From Ricinus communis (Eukaryota; Streptophyta; Magnoliopsida; Malpighiales; Euphorbiaceae): a DNA stretch of 64,000 nucleotides. Shown in pieces: positions 48,916-62,308 of this stretch (position 1 is its first letter; each line of letters begins with the position of its first letter). Under the pieces are notes generated by a model that worked only from the letters and a program-made list of their open reading frames with translations, had not been told where the DNA came from and ran no database searches. A program made the position numbers and the translations under genes. The DNA is taken from NCBI RefSeq assembly GCF_019578655.1, contig NC_063261.1, forward strand, positions 15,366,216 through 15,430,215, written 5' to 3'.

Positions 48916-51700
48916 TCAAGTTGTCATGCATGGATTACCTTGCCATTGTAATCCTGGGGCTTTGAATGGCATATCAGTAGCAAAACTCACTTTAGTACCA
49001 TCTCCAATAAAAACAATCTTTCTTGATCCTGTGATGTTAGATATCTTTGATGCTTGTTTCTCTTTTCTCAATTCTCGCTCATCAGGAATTGCATATCTCA
49101 CTTCAAGATCAGGTTTAGTTGGAAGTGGCTGATTAGAAATCACATCAACTTGAGATATTACTCTCTCAGTATTAGTTTCAGGTTGCAAAAATAAAAGTGA
49201 TTCAATTAAGAACCACAAACACATTTATGCATAAAAAATGAATTGAAGTTAAAAGGGAACTCACATTTAATGTCATATTCCTTCTCAATAGGTTCATATT
49301 CATCATAGTGCATGAATTGTTTTCCAGGCATTGGTTGCATTGGATACTCATATGCTGCAATATGGGTAGACTTGTGATATTAGTTAGAAATCTATGACAT
49401 AATATCTATTTTGGCATGGTTAAGCGCATATATGGCTTAAGGGCAGGAGATTCCAATTAAATCCTATGCCCTATAGGTATAAAGCTGCCTATCTAAGAAA
49501 ACTGTTTGTCCATCATCTCCATTGCCTATCTTATATCCCACAATCCCATTAAAGATAACATAACAATCAAAAGCATCTTCCTTATTCTCTTAAAATATTG
49601 TCATACATGTTGGACTCCATTCTCATTTTCATTTTTCCATAAGGACCTTATTTGTTGCCAACCTGTTCATTACACCTACTATGATTTCATCCAATATTGG
49701 AACAATGGGTTTCTGCCTTGCCTCCAATATGCTCGAATTGAAGATCTCACTCAAATTGTTATCCGCTATGTTAGATTTGCTCCACTCTATAGATTTTTTC
49801 TTTAACTCCCCATCACTCCATTTCTTGGACAAGTTTGCATAGATGTGCCATGCACACCATTTGTATTCAGCTTGTGGCAGAACTTCACACACAACTTGTA
49901 AGAGTCCCTAATACATCAATAGAACAACATTAATAGTTGATACTAAATGCCAATCAAATTAAATAATAGAGATCCATATGAGACTAATATTTTGCATATA
50001 TGAGATTAGAGTAAGTCTTCTACCATCTTTAAGATCAACCTCCTTAACAAGCTATGGTAAAAACCACTTCCAATTGACTTTATTTTCTTTATCTACCACA
50101 GCTCAACAGATTGGATAAATTTGCTAAGCTCCATCTCTCCCTACAGCAACTAGGACTTGTCCTTTCACAAAACCCTTTAGAAAACTACCATCTAGACCTA
50201 TAATTGGTCTAGATCCAGCCTTCCATCTCCTCTTTAGAGTATCAAAGCAAATAAAAATCCTATTAAATACCTTTTTCCATATTTCAGTGACTCATTGCAT
50301 AGTTCAACTTCAGTTGTGCTACATGGATTAGTTCTTTTTATAGCAGCAACATATTGATTTAAATAATTGAACTCAGTTGTGTAGCTACACTTAACATGAG
50401 ACACATTCAACCTCATTTCATCCTCTGCAAGTTTCACTAACTCTTTCACTTTTGGATTAGGATTTTTGTATAACTTATTTTTGAACTATTTTGCTAAAAA
50501 GCTAGTAGTAGCTAATGAGTTTTTATAAATTCTGTAGCAATTATGTTCAAGCTGTAGTTTTTTAATCATTAATCCCTTATTTTTACCCTATTTTGAAATG
50601 AATAACAGAAAAGGACAACCTTCAGACTTGCACTTTGCTCTAATTCTATATGGCTCATTCGAGTTCAATTTCAAATCACATCCTTTAGTTATAGAATACT
50701 TAGTAATAATATCTCTAGCCTTTATTGCATTACTAAATGTCATTCTTAATATGAAATATGGATTGTTGTCCTCTACATCATATCTAACCCTCTTCTTTGA
50801 TTGCTTAATCAACACCTCTTCTTCATTAGATTAATCCTCTTTTCCACTGGATTCATACTCTTCATCATTATTATCATCATCATCTTCCTCTTTTGTTCTT
50901 TTTCTCCTCAGACTCATTTTTATTTTCATCCACTTCGCCAACACTATCTATATTACTCACTCCCTCTACTACATTCACAGCAGGTCCATCTATATCATTA
51001 TCAACCTGGACAGTACTTTGTTTAGGCCCAACAATATCAATAGAATTCTCTCATTCACCTACACTTTTACTAAAACCTTCTGCCTCTTGTACACTAAATC
51101 TTATGCTCTCTGCCTCACTTGCATTACCCTTACCAGTATTATCCACTTTATATACTTCCTTAACCATAATTATTCATTTTTTCTACACCTTCACCCTCAC
51201 TAAATAACTCACTCAAATGTGGCTCATGCACACTTTCTTCAAAACGCCCCCTCCACTTTTTAAATTGGATTGACTATGTTTACTAAGCCCCTTATCAACT
51301 TGGTTTACTAGTTTCACATAACTATATTGTACCTACATGGCTATTCTCATTAAGGTCCACATCTATTAACAAATGGGGCACATCAACATCATGATATGCA
51401 TAAGTATGCAATTGAGGTTTCCCTTTTGATTTTATAACAAATTCTATCATTTTTCTAATTCTACCATCATCCTCAATTAAAAAGAGGCCAATATCTAGTG
51501 TTTTCCGAGGTTTAAGAACATATATCTTACTCACATTAGGCAAATCTAGTGGTATATGAAACTTTTTTATAATGTAAGGATATGATAGATAATCCATATC
51601 GAGTCATCAATTATGTCACACTCCCCATCCACATATGCTAATTTAGGTAAAAACACCCATTTACCCATATAATGAAACACCAACTCAACTGTAGCCATGC
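48916..51700 (-). pseudogene. MULE transposase, frameshifted
   Basis: The start codon is near 51700 (MATVELVFHYMGKWVF). A one-base loss near 51600 shifts the frame between IDDS and MDYLSYPY. The MuDR DNA-binding domain (PF03108 type) is at 50815-50588, with IRAKCKSEGCPFLL. The catalytic MULE domain follows: IIGLDGSFLKGFV near 50200, a stop inside the YPI-WAVV block near 50130, and the block CAWHIYANLSKKW at about 49850-49810. A C-terminal stretch runs to 48916. Transposases of this class cut and paste the element through a DDE nuclease. Multiple stops show it is dead. Confidence 0.85.
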
Positions 51701-52345
51701 TACACATAATCCATAATCACAAAATAAAAAACAAAAAAACTATAAATGAGTCCTAACACTATAAAATGATATCAATTTAGCATTGTACAAGACACACACA
51801 CGACAACATACCCAATACTATTTTTAAAACCCATATCGATAAATATTATCCTTGTTTAATAAAGGATGAATCTACCATAATACCACTTGCATTAAAGAAA
51901 GGAAAGAAACCCAAAGTGCATGTCAAGCAATAGAGTGACCACTTGCTCCCCACTTTTACATCTTGTATTATCGGTTCTTTTTATTGTAAAAGGTCAAAGA
52001 AAACTATTGTTTATGTTAGACATAGAAGAAGAGTTAACCACTTCAATCTAACCCCAAAAAACCCTAGATATTAGCGCACATTTTACCGCCAGTTCTCATT
52101 TATTAATAATGTGTTAAGTAGCTAATAGAGACCTTCAACCACGCAAATTATTTATTTATAGTTTGGGGCCCACATGTCCAACTCACCAAAAGTAAACATC
52201 TGTTAGATGCCACACTAACCTGAGGGCCTAAATGATTGATTTTTTAATAATAAAGCATCTAATTGGAATAAATAAATCATTAGGGGCCTAAGTGAACCAC
52301 AGATAATAGTTTGGGGGCCTGTTTGTACCTTATCCCTTTTTAAAT

Positions 52346-53690
52346 TAAAAAAAATATTATTTTAATTAGTTTTATTAGCTATTAGAATTAAATTATGTCT
52401 AATGTGAAATTTAAAGATTATAGTGATTTTTTTTATTACTAAGCCCTTTGACTGGACTTAATTTGTCATCTTTAATGAAATGCTAGAAAAATTTACTAAG
52501 AAATGATAACTCTTTTTGGGATGCGGTTGATGACTCTTTTTGGATTAACAAATATTGGCATAATAAAACTTTTCATATAGAGCGGGTGTATTCAGAACTG
52601 TTATTGAGTGCTGAAAAAAAATGTTAAATATTTATCTCAATTTTTTAACAAAGTTTCAAGTTCACATTGTTATCATTCATTTAATTAAAAAAATATAAGA
52701 ACTAAAACTTTTTTAAATCTTAATGATGAAAAATTATTCTAGTACCAAATAAATTAATTTATTAACTTATGATGATATAGTGCTAATATGATATTGATCA
52801 TGTTTATAAATAATTTTCATTAATAATATACCTTTTAATAAAATAACAATATATTGTATTAGATGGGTCATATGAAATGTATTTATCAGTTGGACAATAA
52901 AATATTGCAGATATTCAACTCGGTGGATTTGAACTATTTAAATATATATTTATTTAATATGCAATTTTTCCATTAGCTTGGTGAAGTGAAAATAAACTTT
53001 TCTATTATATAATTGTTGAATACGAGTATAATGTAATTGTAGTAATTTTATTTTTATTATATAATATTAGATTAAATTGAATCCAATTGAATTAAGTCAA
53101 AAAATATTTATAAATAATAAAATTTTTAAATTTTAATTGCACCGTACTGAACTGTACCGTCCCATTAGACCTGAATCTTCTTATGAACCGTTCTAAAAAT
53201 TTAGTACGATTCGGGACGAAGAATTTTAAGCTCTAGCACGGTTCTGGAGATCCAATTTTAAAATCTTTGATATTTGGTATGATTTTAGAAATTCTTAAAT
53301 TTTCGTATTCCCTTTGTTTATTATCTTTTAGCTCCTTGTAAGTTGTTCTTTGGGATTTTTTTAACTTACTTCGGGGAGGTAAGATCTCAACAGATGTATT
53401 AAGGAAGCCTATTAGCTTGGGTAAAGTTTTTCTCCTTTTATTAAAAATAATAAAGTTCATCCTATTATCCAAAAAAAGTTGAAGTCAAAAATAATTTATA
53501 TGACATTTAGAAAGTTAGCATGGCGTGTGTCATCTGTTTAAATGGTGTAAATAATTTCTACCTCTATTAATTAAGGGCATAAATCACACTATATTTATTT
53601 ATTATGAAAGAAAGAAAAGATATATGCTTAAGTGAAATAATATTAAAGAAAAAGAGTTCAAGAGTAAATTAGTTTCAAGGTTCAATATAT
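52346..53690. other. AT-rich intergenic, nothing recognised
   Basis: This lies between the MULE and the foldback element. A minus-strand open stretch at 53233-53472 shows no domain and is not called a gene. Confidence 0.5.
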
Positions 53691-53699
53691 TTTTATTAC

Positions 53700-54600
53700 G
53701 GTAACATGTATGGATGACCATTTAAACTTTTGGCCAAATCTCAATTAAGCCCTTGAACCTTAAGTTGGAACAATTAAACCTTTAAACTAAATAAAAAAGA
53801 ACAATTAAGTCCTTCTATTTCGGCAAAAGGTACGGTTAACCCTTAAATTTTGGCCAAACCTCAATTAAGTCATTAAACTTTAAATTAGAATAATTAAGCC
53901 CTTAAACTAAATAATACTAAGCAGTTAAGCCCCTCCATGCAACTTCTTTACTACTACCATTAACTATTTTTATTGATAATGATCCACATAAAATGATAAC
54001 CAATAGCATAAAGACACCTAGATTATAAATTCTATTTCTTATATTTCTCAAAAATAACACAAAATAAAAAGAAAATACAAAAAATTAAAATAGTTATTTC
54101 AATAAAAAAAATAAAACCTAAATTTTCACACTTAGGTTTTATCTTAACCCTTCACACTTAGAGTCTATCTTTTTTTTTGTTCAAATAATTATTTTAGTTT
54201 TTGTATTATTTTTTTATTTTGTATTAGTTTTTAGAAATATAAAAAATATAATTTATAATATACGTGTCTTTATGCTATTGGTTGTCATTTTACGTGGGTC
54301 ATTATCAATAAAAATAATTAACAGTAGTAGTATGGAGAGGGATTTAATTGTTCCATATTATTTAGTTTAAGGGTCTAATTGTTCTAACTTAAAGTTTAAT
54401 CACTTAATTGAGATTTGGCCAAAATCTAGGGTTTATCCATACCTTTTGCAAAATAGTTAACGGTACTAGTAATAGAGTTGCATAAAGGAACTTAATTGTT
54501 CCGTATTATTTAGTTTAAGGGCTTAATTATTCCAACTTAAAATTTAAGGACTTAATTGAGATTCAATAAAAAGTTTAAGGGGTTATCCGTACCTTTTGTC
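53700..54600. mobile_element. Palindromic MULE-type foldback element
   Basis: The 901-bp element lies between perfect 9-bp duplications TTTTATTAC (53691-53699 and 54601-54609). The two halves are inverted copies of each other over most of their length. Each arm holds two tandem copies of a ~120-bp block with AATTAAG(C/T)CCTT(A/G)AA-type motifs. No coding capacity is present. Its length, duplication size and long inverted arms fit a non-autonomous Mutator-like or foldback transposon. Confidence 0.8.
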
Positions 54601-54609
54601 TTTTATTAC

Positions 54610-57600
54610 AAAGTATAAAATTCAATAATTGTCTGACCTATTGAAACTTCGAGCTGCAGTTGGTCGCACTTGAAAATTTTAAATTTAGGCTCGAGTTTAA
54701 CCCGATCCAGCTATGCAGGTCTAAATTTTTGAAGAACGGGCCGGACAAATACCCAAGCCCATAAATTGATCTAGTGATCTCACATGTAATTTACTAAAAA
54801 TTGGTAAAACTCAAGATAAGTTTATTGTAATTAATAAGGTCAATAATCATGTATCAATTACTTAGAGTAATATTTATTTTCAAAAACTTGTGATAGTAGT
54901 GCTGATCAGACTTCTTATGCAAATGTAATCTAAACAGCATAGGCATTGCTGATAGGTGACTCAATAATCCTGATACCAGTCAATTGAATTAGCAATCGTT
55001 TTTCAACCACAAAGTTACCTTCTTCCTTAATGCTACATAGTCAGCTGCAAGTGGATTTCCATTCATCTGCCAAAACTAAGAAACCAAAGTTGAGAATGTA
55101 AAATAATTATGTCAATTTATTTTTAATCTATCATCACGGATATTGGAATTGAAATACTGATATTCAATCTTATACCAGATAAATAATAGGGAGAAAATAA
55201 CCCAAGGAGTAGAATAACAATAATTTAAAGAACAGATTATAGAAGATAATAAATTAAAACTTAAGAGGGACAATAATGTTAAATATCCATATACTAGTTC
55301 TGCCAATTGTAGATTAATTTACCTTGTTAATTTATAGCGTTGATTATTGTAATCTAGATTTTTATACGAATACGAATTAAGGTATTGATATATGGAATTT
55401 CAAAGTACCAATTGGCAACTATCAAGAGGGAGTGAATTAGCAATTTAAAAGATTAATCAACGAATCTAAATTTAACTGAATATTTTTCTTGAAAAAGAAA
55501 AGAAGAAAGGGCAAGTAAAAAAAAAAAAAAACACATAAGTTTACAGGAGCTCAACATTCAACTGTTTATAATTCATTTTCAAATTTAAATTTTATGTGTT
55601 TTGATTGAAATGAAAGTTAATCTAGAATTTAAATAAAATTTATAGAATTAATTATAGCTAAACTAAATTCTAATGAAATAATTGGTAAAATTTTTAAATG
55701 AATTTTGTATTAATGAGTCCATATATTTTTATTGGTGTATATATATAGAGTTAATCTAGAGAATATCGGGCAAAACCCTTATGGGTGGTAAAATACTACC
55801 TTGAGAGTTTTAATGCAGCTATATACTTAAGACTCGAACTCGAAACCTTAATTAAGTTAAAAAGACTTTTACTATCTCATTTACAAGTTCTTGAATACTA
55901 AAATATCTCTTTTAATTTTACTATTTTTATTTTATTTTTTTATCTCAAATAAAATAAATTTTTTAATAAATTTTAACTAAACACAGCGTAAGTCTCATAT
56001 GAAATTTTCATTATCTATTGTTAGAGTTTAATATAAGAGATGTGTTTTTTTACTTAAAAGAGAAAAGTACAAAAAGTATCATGTAGTTTCTTTTTTAACA
56101 ACATTAAATATATGTTTTCTTCTCACACAAACAAAACTTGTGATTACATAATATCGTTGCAGAAATAAGTATTCCATCATAAAAAATTCTAATTCACGGT
56201 AATTTAATTATCTTTACTGCAATCAACCACCAACCACCATTATCATATTGTTCGTATCTGTAATGTAGGTTTAGAGCTTAACAGTTTTGTTATTTGACCG
56301 TCAGACCATGATGGAAGAAGTCATTTATATGATAAGATCGATTTGACAATTAAACAATAATGTCATGAATTGTTAAGTTTTAAACTCATATTATTAAACA
56401 CGAGAAATATAAGAATGATGATTGATTAGAGGGATGATGGTTGAATCTTTATAAATTAAAAATTTTTAATAGTGAGAAATTTATTTTTATTATAATTTGT
56501 AATCAAATACTTTTATGTGTCTGAGAAAAACGCATATATTTAAATTATTAAAAAGTATAAAATAATTTTTTTTTTTGTACTTACCTCTAAAATTTAATCA
56601 AAATATTTTTTTTTTTTCAAGGAACCAAGTCCTGTTTTTTAATGTCCTACATTATGGCCCTTTTACATGCAAACCCTAAGATTACAATATGAGCAGAAAA
56701 CACCCCAAAACAATTTTCAAATTTACTAACCCCAATAAAGTGGTTAGCAAAAAATATGATGAATTCCCAACAACCCAATTTATGATCCCAAGAAAGTTCT
56801 GAATAAGATTGGAGTTGAAAATTTGATTAACAACCAGGGAAGCTTAATAGTTAGTAATGGTCCTCTTAATCTTATAAATATCTCAAAGGCCATTACATTT
56901 ATATAAATTTAAGGGAAAATAGCAAATACTATTCTTTTTTATAACTACTCAACTAAATAATCTCTTCTATAGAAACAACCGCATATAAACTTGAACTCTG
57001 TCAAAACTTATAGTCTCTATCAGAAGAGGTTTTCAAAAAGAATGAAATGAAATGCACTACCATATTTCTGTACTTTTTTTATTTTAACTTGTGCAAGTTG
57101 GTTTTTGCATTTTCACATACACAATTGAATTGAGTTAGAATTAGTGAAGTGTTTGTAAATTGAGTTTCTGGGAGCTCATATACTTCTTATTTATCAAGTT
57201 GATGTCCAGGTTTTTTTTATAGCTTTGTTGATGATTTTCAATGCCAAGTAAATAGAATCTGTCATTTCTTTTTGGGATTTTATGGGAGTTGAGTGTTGAG
57301 TTGTGAAATTTGCTCATATCATAAGCCCGACGACTAGGGTTTTTGATTCATATTACTATTTGATCTATTAAATTCCACAAAACATATGTTCATTTTCTTA
57401 TATATTTGAGCCTACCGATTAACTATAATCTAAAGCCTCGTAATTAAAACAAGCTAGATATTTATCCGTACATTTAGTGAGCTATTTTGTTACTTTAAAT
57501 ATAAATAACTTTTTAGTCTAAACAACAAAATTATACTTCTTTATTTGATTATAGATATTTTTCAGTCTGAAAAAATAGAATTGCAATTCTTTATATGTTT

Positions 57601-60600
57601 AAATATAAAATTACTTCCTTTTACTCGCATGTAAATATTAATTATTTAACTCGTTATAACTTAAAAAATAAAATGATATATATTTTTCTAAATTTATCAT
57701 CACAATATTTTTAGTATTAAAATAATGGTAAAATCCCTTTTATATGGTAAATTCATTTTTAAATGAATCTATTTATAAAATTTATACTGATTATTTAATT
57801 AATTGTTAAGGAAAAATCAAGATTTTCATGTAAATATATATTAATATAATTAAATAATTATATTTAGTAAATATTTTATAGTATGAATTATTATTTTCTT
57901 TTTATACTTTAAAAATTATAAATTAAATCTTTTAATTCTAATATTATAAATATTTAACTAGTAATACATTACAAACTTAATTAATATTTGTCATTTTTGT
58001 GTTGAGCATTCAAAAAGATAACTTTTTAAGAGTATGAGGTAAACTCTTAAATAGATTAAACATAGGTGGTGGGTTATTATTTTGATTATAAAATTAATTT
58101 TATAGATATAAATTAATTAAATTTTAATAGTTACAAAATTATTTATAATATTTTAAAAAGTAACACCAAATTAAATATTTTAAATGTCCTTCTTAAATTT
58201 TTAATATTTCAAAATTTTTATTAGTGCAATAATACAAGATAATGTTAAAAATATTTATTAATTGATTTTAATATTATATAAATTAATACTATCAACATAA
58301 TTGATATTACTATTTTTTAGGATTAAAAGTTATTATATAATTAGAAAATAATTCATTAGTAAATATAATATTCCAAATCTTATTTCTAGGATTAAAGTTA
58401 TTATATAATTAAAAAATTAATTTATTAGTAAAAAATATTAAAAATACTATTTCAAGAACTAGAATCATTATCTAATTAAAAAAAATAACTTATTAGTTAA
58501 TTTAATACTAAAATATAATTAATATGCTATTCATAGGATAAAGTTAGAAATTATTATCTAATTAGAACACTGATTCATTTCGTTAGTATAATATTAAAAT
58601 ATAATAAAAATATTTTTTTTAAGATTAGAATCAGTGTTTAATTGGAAACATAATTAATTAATTATTAAATTAATATAATAATCATAAACATTATACATAA
58701 ATTTAAATTCATGTATCAAAAAATAAATATATATATCAAAATATAAACAAACATGTCAAAATAAATTTAGATCTCAAAAAATTAATATTATATATTCAAC
58801 AATATAATAATTAGATAATAATTAGATAATTGACAACATCAAAATCAAGATATCACTTAATTTTAATACACCAAAATTATTACTAAATACTTTTAGTGCT
58901 GATCTTTATATATACTTTCAATTTCCGTATATATCAAGAAAATTAATTTTCTTTTATAATTGACATCATTAATTTTTACTATTTCTTACAAAAGTATCAT
59001 TATTACACATTTTATATATAAACTATTCACATTAATTTTATTAGACTTGCCAACTCATTGATCATTATTATATGAATTTAACTATTAAAAATTCAAATAA
59101 AAAAAATCTAGCATTACATTGGAATTCAAAAAATATATTCAAAAATATTTAAAAGTTAAGTCTAACAGTGAGTGCATATTTCAATTTGAGTAAGGTTTCA
59201 ACTTCCATCTCCTCATTTATAACTCAAAAACATTATAATCAATAAAAATTTAAAATTTAGGATAAGAAAATTGAAATTTAATTTTAAGTGATAATACTTA
59301 TTTTAATAATGAATAAATTTTTTTATTATTAATTATTTAACTAGAAATTATATATATATAAAGCACGAGAAAAGAAGGGAGAATTTTTAAACTGAGTAAA
59401 TACCCTTACTAAATTTATCATAATTCTATATATAATTAATTTAATTTTCTAATCCTAATATAATTAATTAGTGATTAATCTTTTTCTAGTCCTAAAAGAA
59501 TTAATTAGTAATTAATCTAATCCAATCATTATTCTATCATAATTTTATATACATTCCTAATCTTATAAAACATTGATAAATTACTCACAGTGTATATATA
59601 TTATCATGATAGAGTTCAAATAACTCAATATACATTTTCGCAAAAATTAAAGATAATAAGTTAAAAATAAAAAAGTATGATACTTTTGATTTTATTTTAT
59701 CGATATATTAATTTATGTGTTCATTGTTATTGTAATATTTTATTAGTTTATTTGAAATCTAAGTATCTATTAAATTTATAAAGTATATAATAGCACATGA
59801 GTTCCTATTATATGACAAAAAAACTCATAAAATAGTTAAATATTTTTAATAAATATTAGTAATTTATCAAATATTTTTATATTGTGACTTTTATAATAAT
59901 GATTTACGCATGTAACATGCGTGACAAGAAATATTGTTATGTGTATATATATTTATATAATCCTAATTTTGGTACTTTATAAAAAAGGCCTATATATATT
60001 TATATAATCCTAATTTTGGAAATTTATAAAAAAGGCTTATGGGTATGAAAAGAATTCAAATCTTATAGCATTTTGATTATTATGTCCAATTCTTCTAATT
60101 TTAATAAATTTATCTAAGAACACAAATATTTGGCAATTTTGCCAATTGACTCCCAGTGTAATGTGAGATAAAACACCCATTGATATTAACACTTAAATGT
60201 GTAGGCATACATCACATCTCATATATCATTTAATAAAGCCAAACCAAGTGGGGTTATTTTTTTAATATAAATTAAATGGTTGTATTGATATAATAAATTA
60301 TTAAATCTAAAATCATTTTTTCCAAATAAATTAGGAATAGGTAATGTATATATTTTTATTGGTTATGGTTATAGATAATAATTATAGTTGTTAATGCGAC
60401 AAATAAGATAGAATGTGGATCTCTCGCATTTTAAATACTAAGCGCACATTTTATATCATATTATATCAAATATCAATTTGAGTCGGCCTTCTTAATTGGA
60501 TAAAATTGTCAAACCATTTACTTTTTCAGAATAAATTTTTCAAAATTATAAGAATTGAACATAATATTCAAAATACAGTAAGGTTGGAAATTTTCTTTGT

Positions 60601-60813
60601 ACCAATAGCCCAAAAAATCCTAACTCTAATTCTCATTTAATGCTCAAAGTTGACTATCTTTTCTAATTCCTACTTGAATTGTTTTCACCAAGAATCTTGT
60701 ATGTACTGGTAATTACTAATTACTCTATAGTTTTGTTGTATGACCCATCACGTTTAGAAAGTTAAAATAATCTCAGTGATTGATTTTTGACTACCTATTA
60801 TATACTCACTACT
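54610..60813. repeat. AT-rich intergenic region with R2 and R1 copies
   Basis: No gene is supported. About 58120-58800 is a copy of repeat R2. About 59350-59720 is an R1 copy, inverted relative to those at 3.5-4.5 kb, and a short perfect hairpin ACGCATG-TAA-CATGCGT follows at about 59905. A 47-bp tandem duplication lies at 59944-60037. One exon-like stretch on the minus strand near 55075-55020 has splice-like borders but no known product. Confidence 0.5.
59944..60037. repeat. 47-bp tandem duplication
   Basis: 59944-59990 and 59991-60037 are near-identical, with only a few changed bases in the core TATAATCCTAATTTTGG region. Confidence 0.85.
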
Positions 60814-62308
60814 TCACAAATAGACAGAAAAAGCGGGTATGATGAAACATTGAAGAAGGAGATCAGTATAGCATACCTGTATATGTACATGATAGCAGAT
60901 TCTTTCATCACAAACCCCAATAGATGAAGCACTTGAAATAACCATGCCTTCTGCTTCTAAATTCTGCATCAGAATTGACAAGCCCTTGTCTTGATTTGTC
61001 TGCATGCATACTTGTATGATTAACTCTCCATGTTTAATTTCGTGTACCGAAACTGTGGGAGCTTGAAGTTCTACAGATGCATTATGTTGAATTGCTTGTC
61101 CGTTCTTAATCTTTGATACTATTGAATTCTTCTTGAGAATTAACTCCTCTATTTCACTTTGTACCTCTGGAATGTATTCAAGAACTTTGTCAATTATAAC
61201 TGGCGCTGTCCATCTCTTCTGCAAGATGAGCCACAAATTGCACTTGAAAAATGCCTCAAAAGAAGAAGCTGCATAGTATAATATATTAGCGTATGTCCAC
61301 CAGTCCATTCTCATTTGATTCCGAAGGGTAATCATATGTTAATAACTATTCCATAAGTTAAAAGCAGCATTTGCATGCAAGAAAAGAGATCATAATACCT
61401 TCCAATCTACAAAAGAAAAGGCTGTAACAATAAAGAAAAATGTCCATCCGTATATATATATATATAGACACACACACAGAGCTAACCTTTGATCTTCTAG
61501 AATTTGGGAGCAGTGAGCCAAGAGCCAAGTATGATGCATTGAGTTTCATCCTTCTTACTTTTTCCTTAGCATTATGCTCTTGTTTCTTTGATGTTGAACC
61601 TTCTTCTGCATTGGTTTGCACCTTCAATTTTTCAGTCAGTATACGTCTGAACCTATGCTTTATCTCCTTTTTCTTGATGACCCTTTTGCCTCTCAGTCCT
61701 TTTTCTTTGTTGGACTTATCCAATGAAGTATTTTCTTGCTCAACAGTAGCATTGGTATTTATCCCAGAAGCTCTTAGATTATTCTTATCAGAGGGTAGTG
61801 AAGTACTGTTATCATGGCAGGCATTCAGTACTGTGCTTCCAAATAGTTCTTCATCACTTCTGGTCTTGGCTAGTGAAAAACTTTCTTGCTCAAGAGGCAT
61901 GTTTGGATCCAAATCACCCGTATTTCCTTCTCCGTAAGAAGGCCAGGGATCATTGGAAACTTGAACGTTTTTTAAGAAAGTTCTATCTTTATGATAGTGG
62001 AGTATGTTCTCTGGAATTCCTTCATTGATACTGGACATGGCCGATGCTGAAAATTCTTCCGCAAGAAGAAGATCAGGATCCCACTCACTGACATTTTTAG
62101 TAAATTCAGCAGCATGTGACGATATGCTGCTTTCTTGGACAAATGGCCACTGACAATTGAAGCTGCCAATTGAGTTATGATCCTCAATAGGTAATGATAA
62201 CATGTTACTCTCTTGTTGGCATTGCCATAAAGTATCTGAAGTTTCAAGAGGGCTGAAGAAATTGTGATCTACAAGGTGGACAGGATTTTCAAAAGGTGGA
62301 GAAGACAT
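60814..62308 (-). CDS. bHLH transcription factor, group Ib-like (ORG2 / bHLH38-100 type)
   Basis: Exon 1 is 62308-61487 (274 codons) and exon 2 starts at 61218. The junction falls inside the loop of the helix-loop-helix, as in relatives. The basic region EHNAKEKVRRMKLN (from E244) keeps the E-box contacts H245, E249 and R252/R253. Helix 2 is APVIIDKVLEYIPEVQ. A C-terminal ACT-like region follows. Arabidopsis group Ib(2) members act in iron-deficiency signalling, so a similar role is possible but not shown. The N-terminus (about 240 residues, acidic, Ser-rich) is far longer than in those proteins. The last family exon is not found: frame 2 either stops at 60814 (408 residues), or a donor at the HVHIQ|GTATGC site (about 60880) leads to an unseen exon. 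Confidence 0.8.
61451..61480. repeat. Intronic (TA)n(CA)n microsatellite
   Basis: This lies just inside intron 1 of the bHLH gene, on its 5' side. Confidence 0.9.

Larger units (their letters stand above)
47369..52336 (-). mobile_element. Mutator-like element (MULE), decayed autonomous copy
   Basis: The 4968-bp element has terminal inverted repeats of about 185 bp. The left end GGGATAAGGTACATGCAAG and the inverted right end GGGATAAGGTACAAACAGG share long blocks, including CCCCCAAACTATTAT and GGTTCACTTAGGCC-type stretches. It is flanked by a 9-bp duplication with one mismatch. The minus strand carries broken MuDR-type transposase pieces, and the plus strand near the left end carries a GRF-zinc-finger relic. 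Frameshifts and stops mean it cannot make its own transposase. Confidence 0.9.

Noticed and set aside
55020..55080. Exon-like minus-strand stretch with splice-like borders (MNGNPLAADYVALRKK)
   Set aside because: It is isolated, only about 50 bp, with no partner exons or recognised family. Chance is likely.
61440..61937. 165-codon plus-strand ORF
   Set aside because: It is the exact antisense of bHLH exon 1, without domain or splice support.
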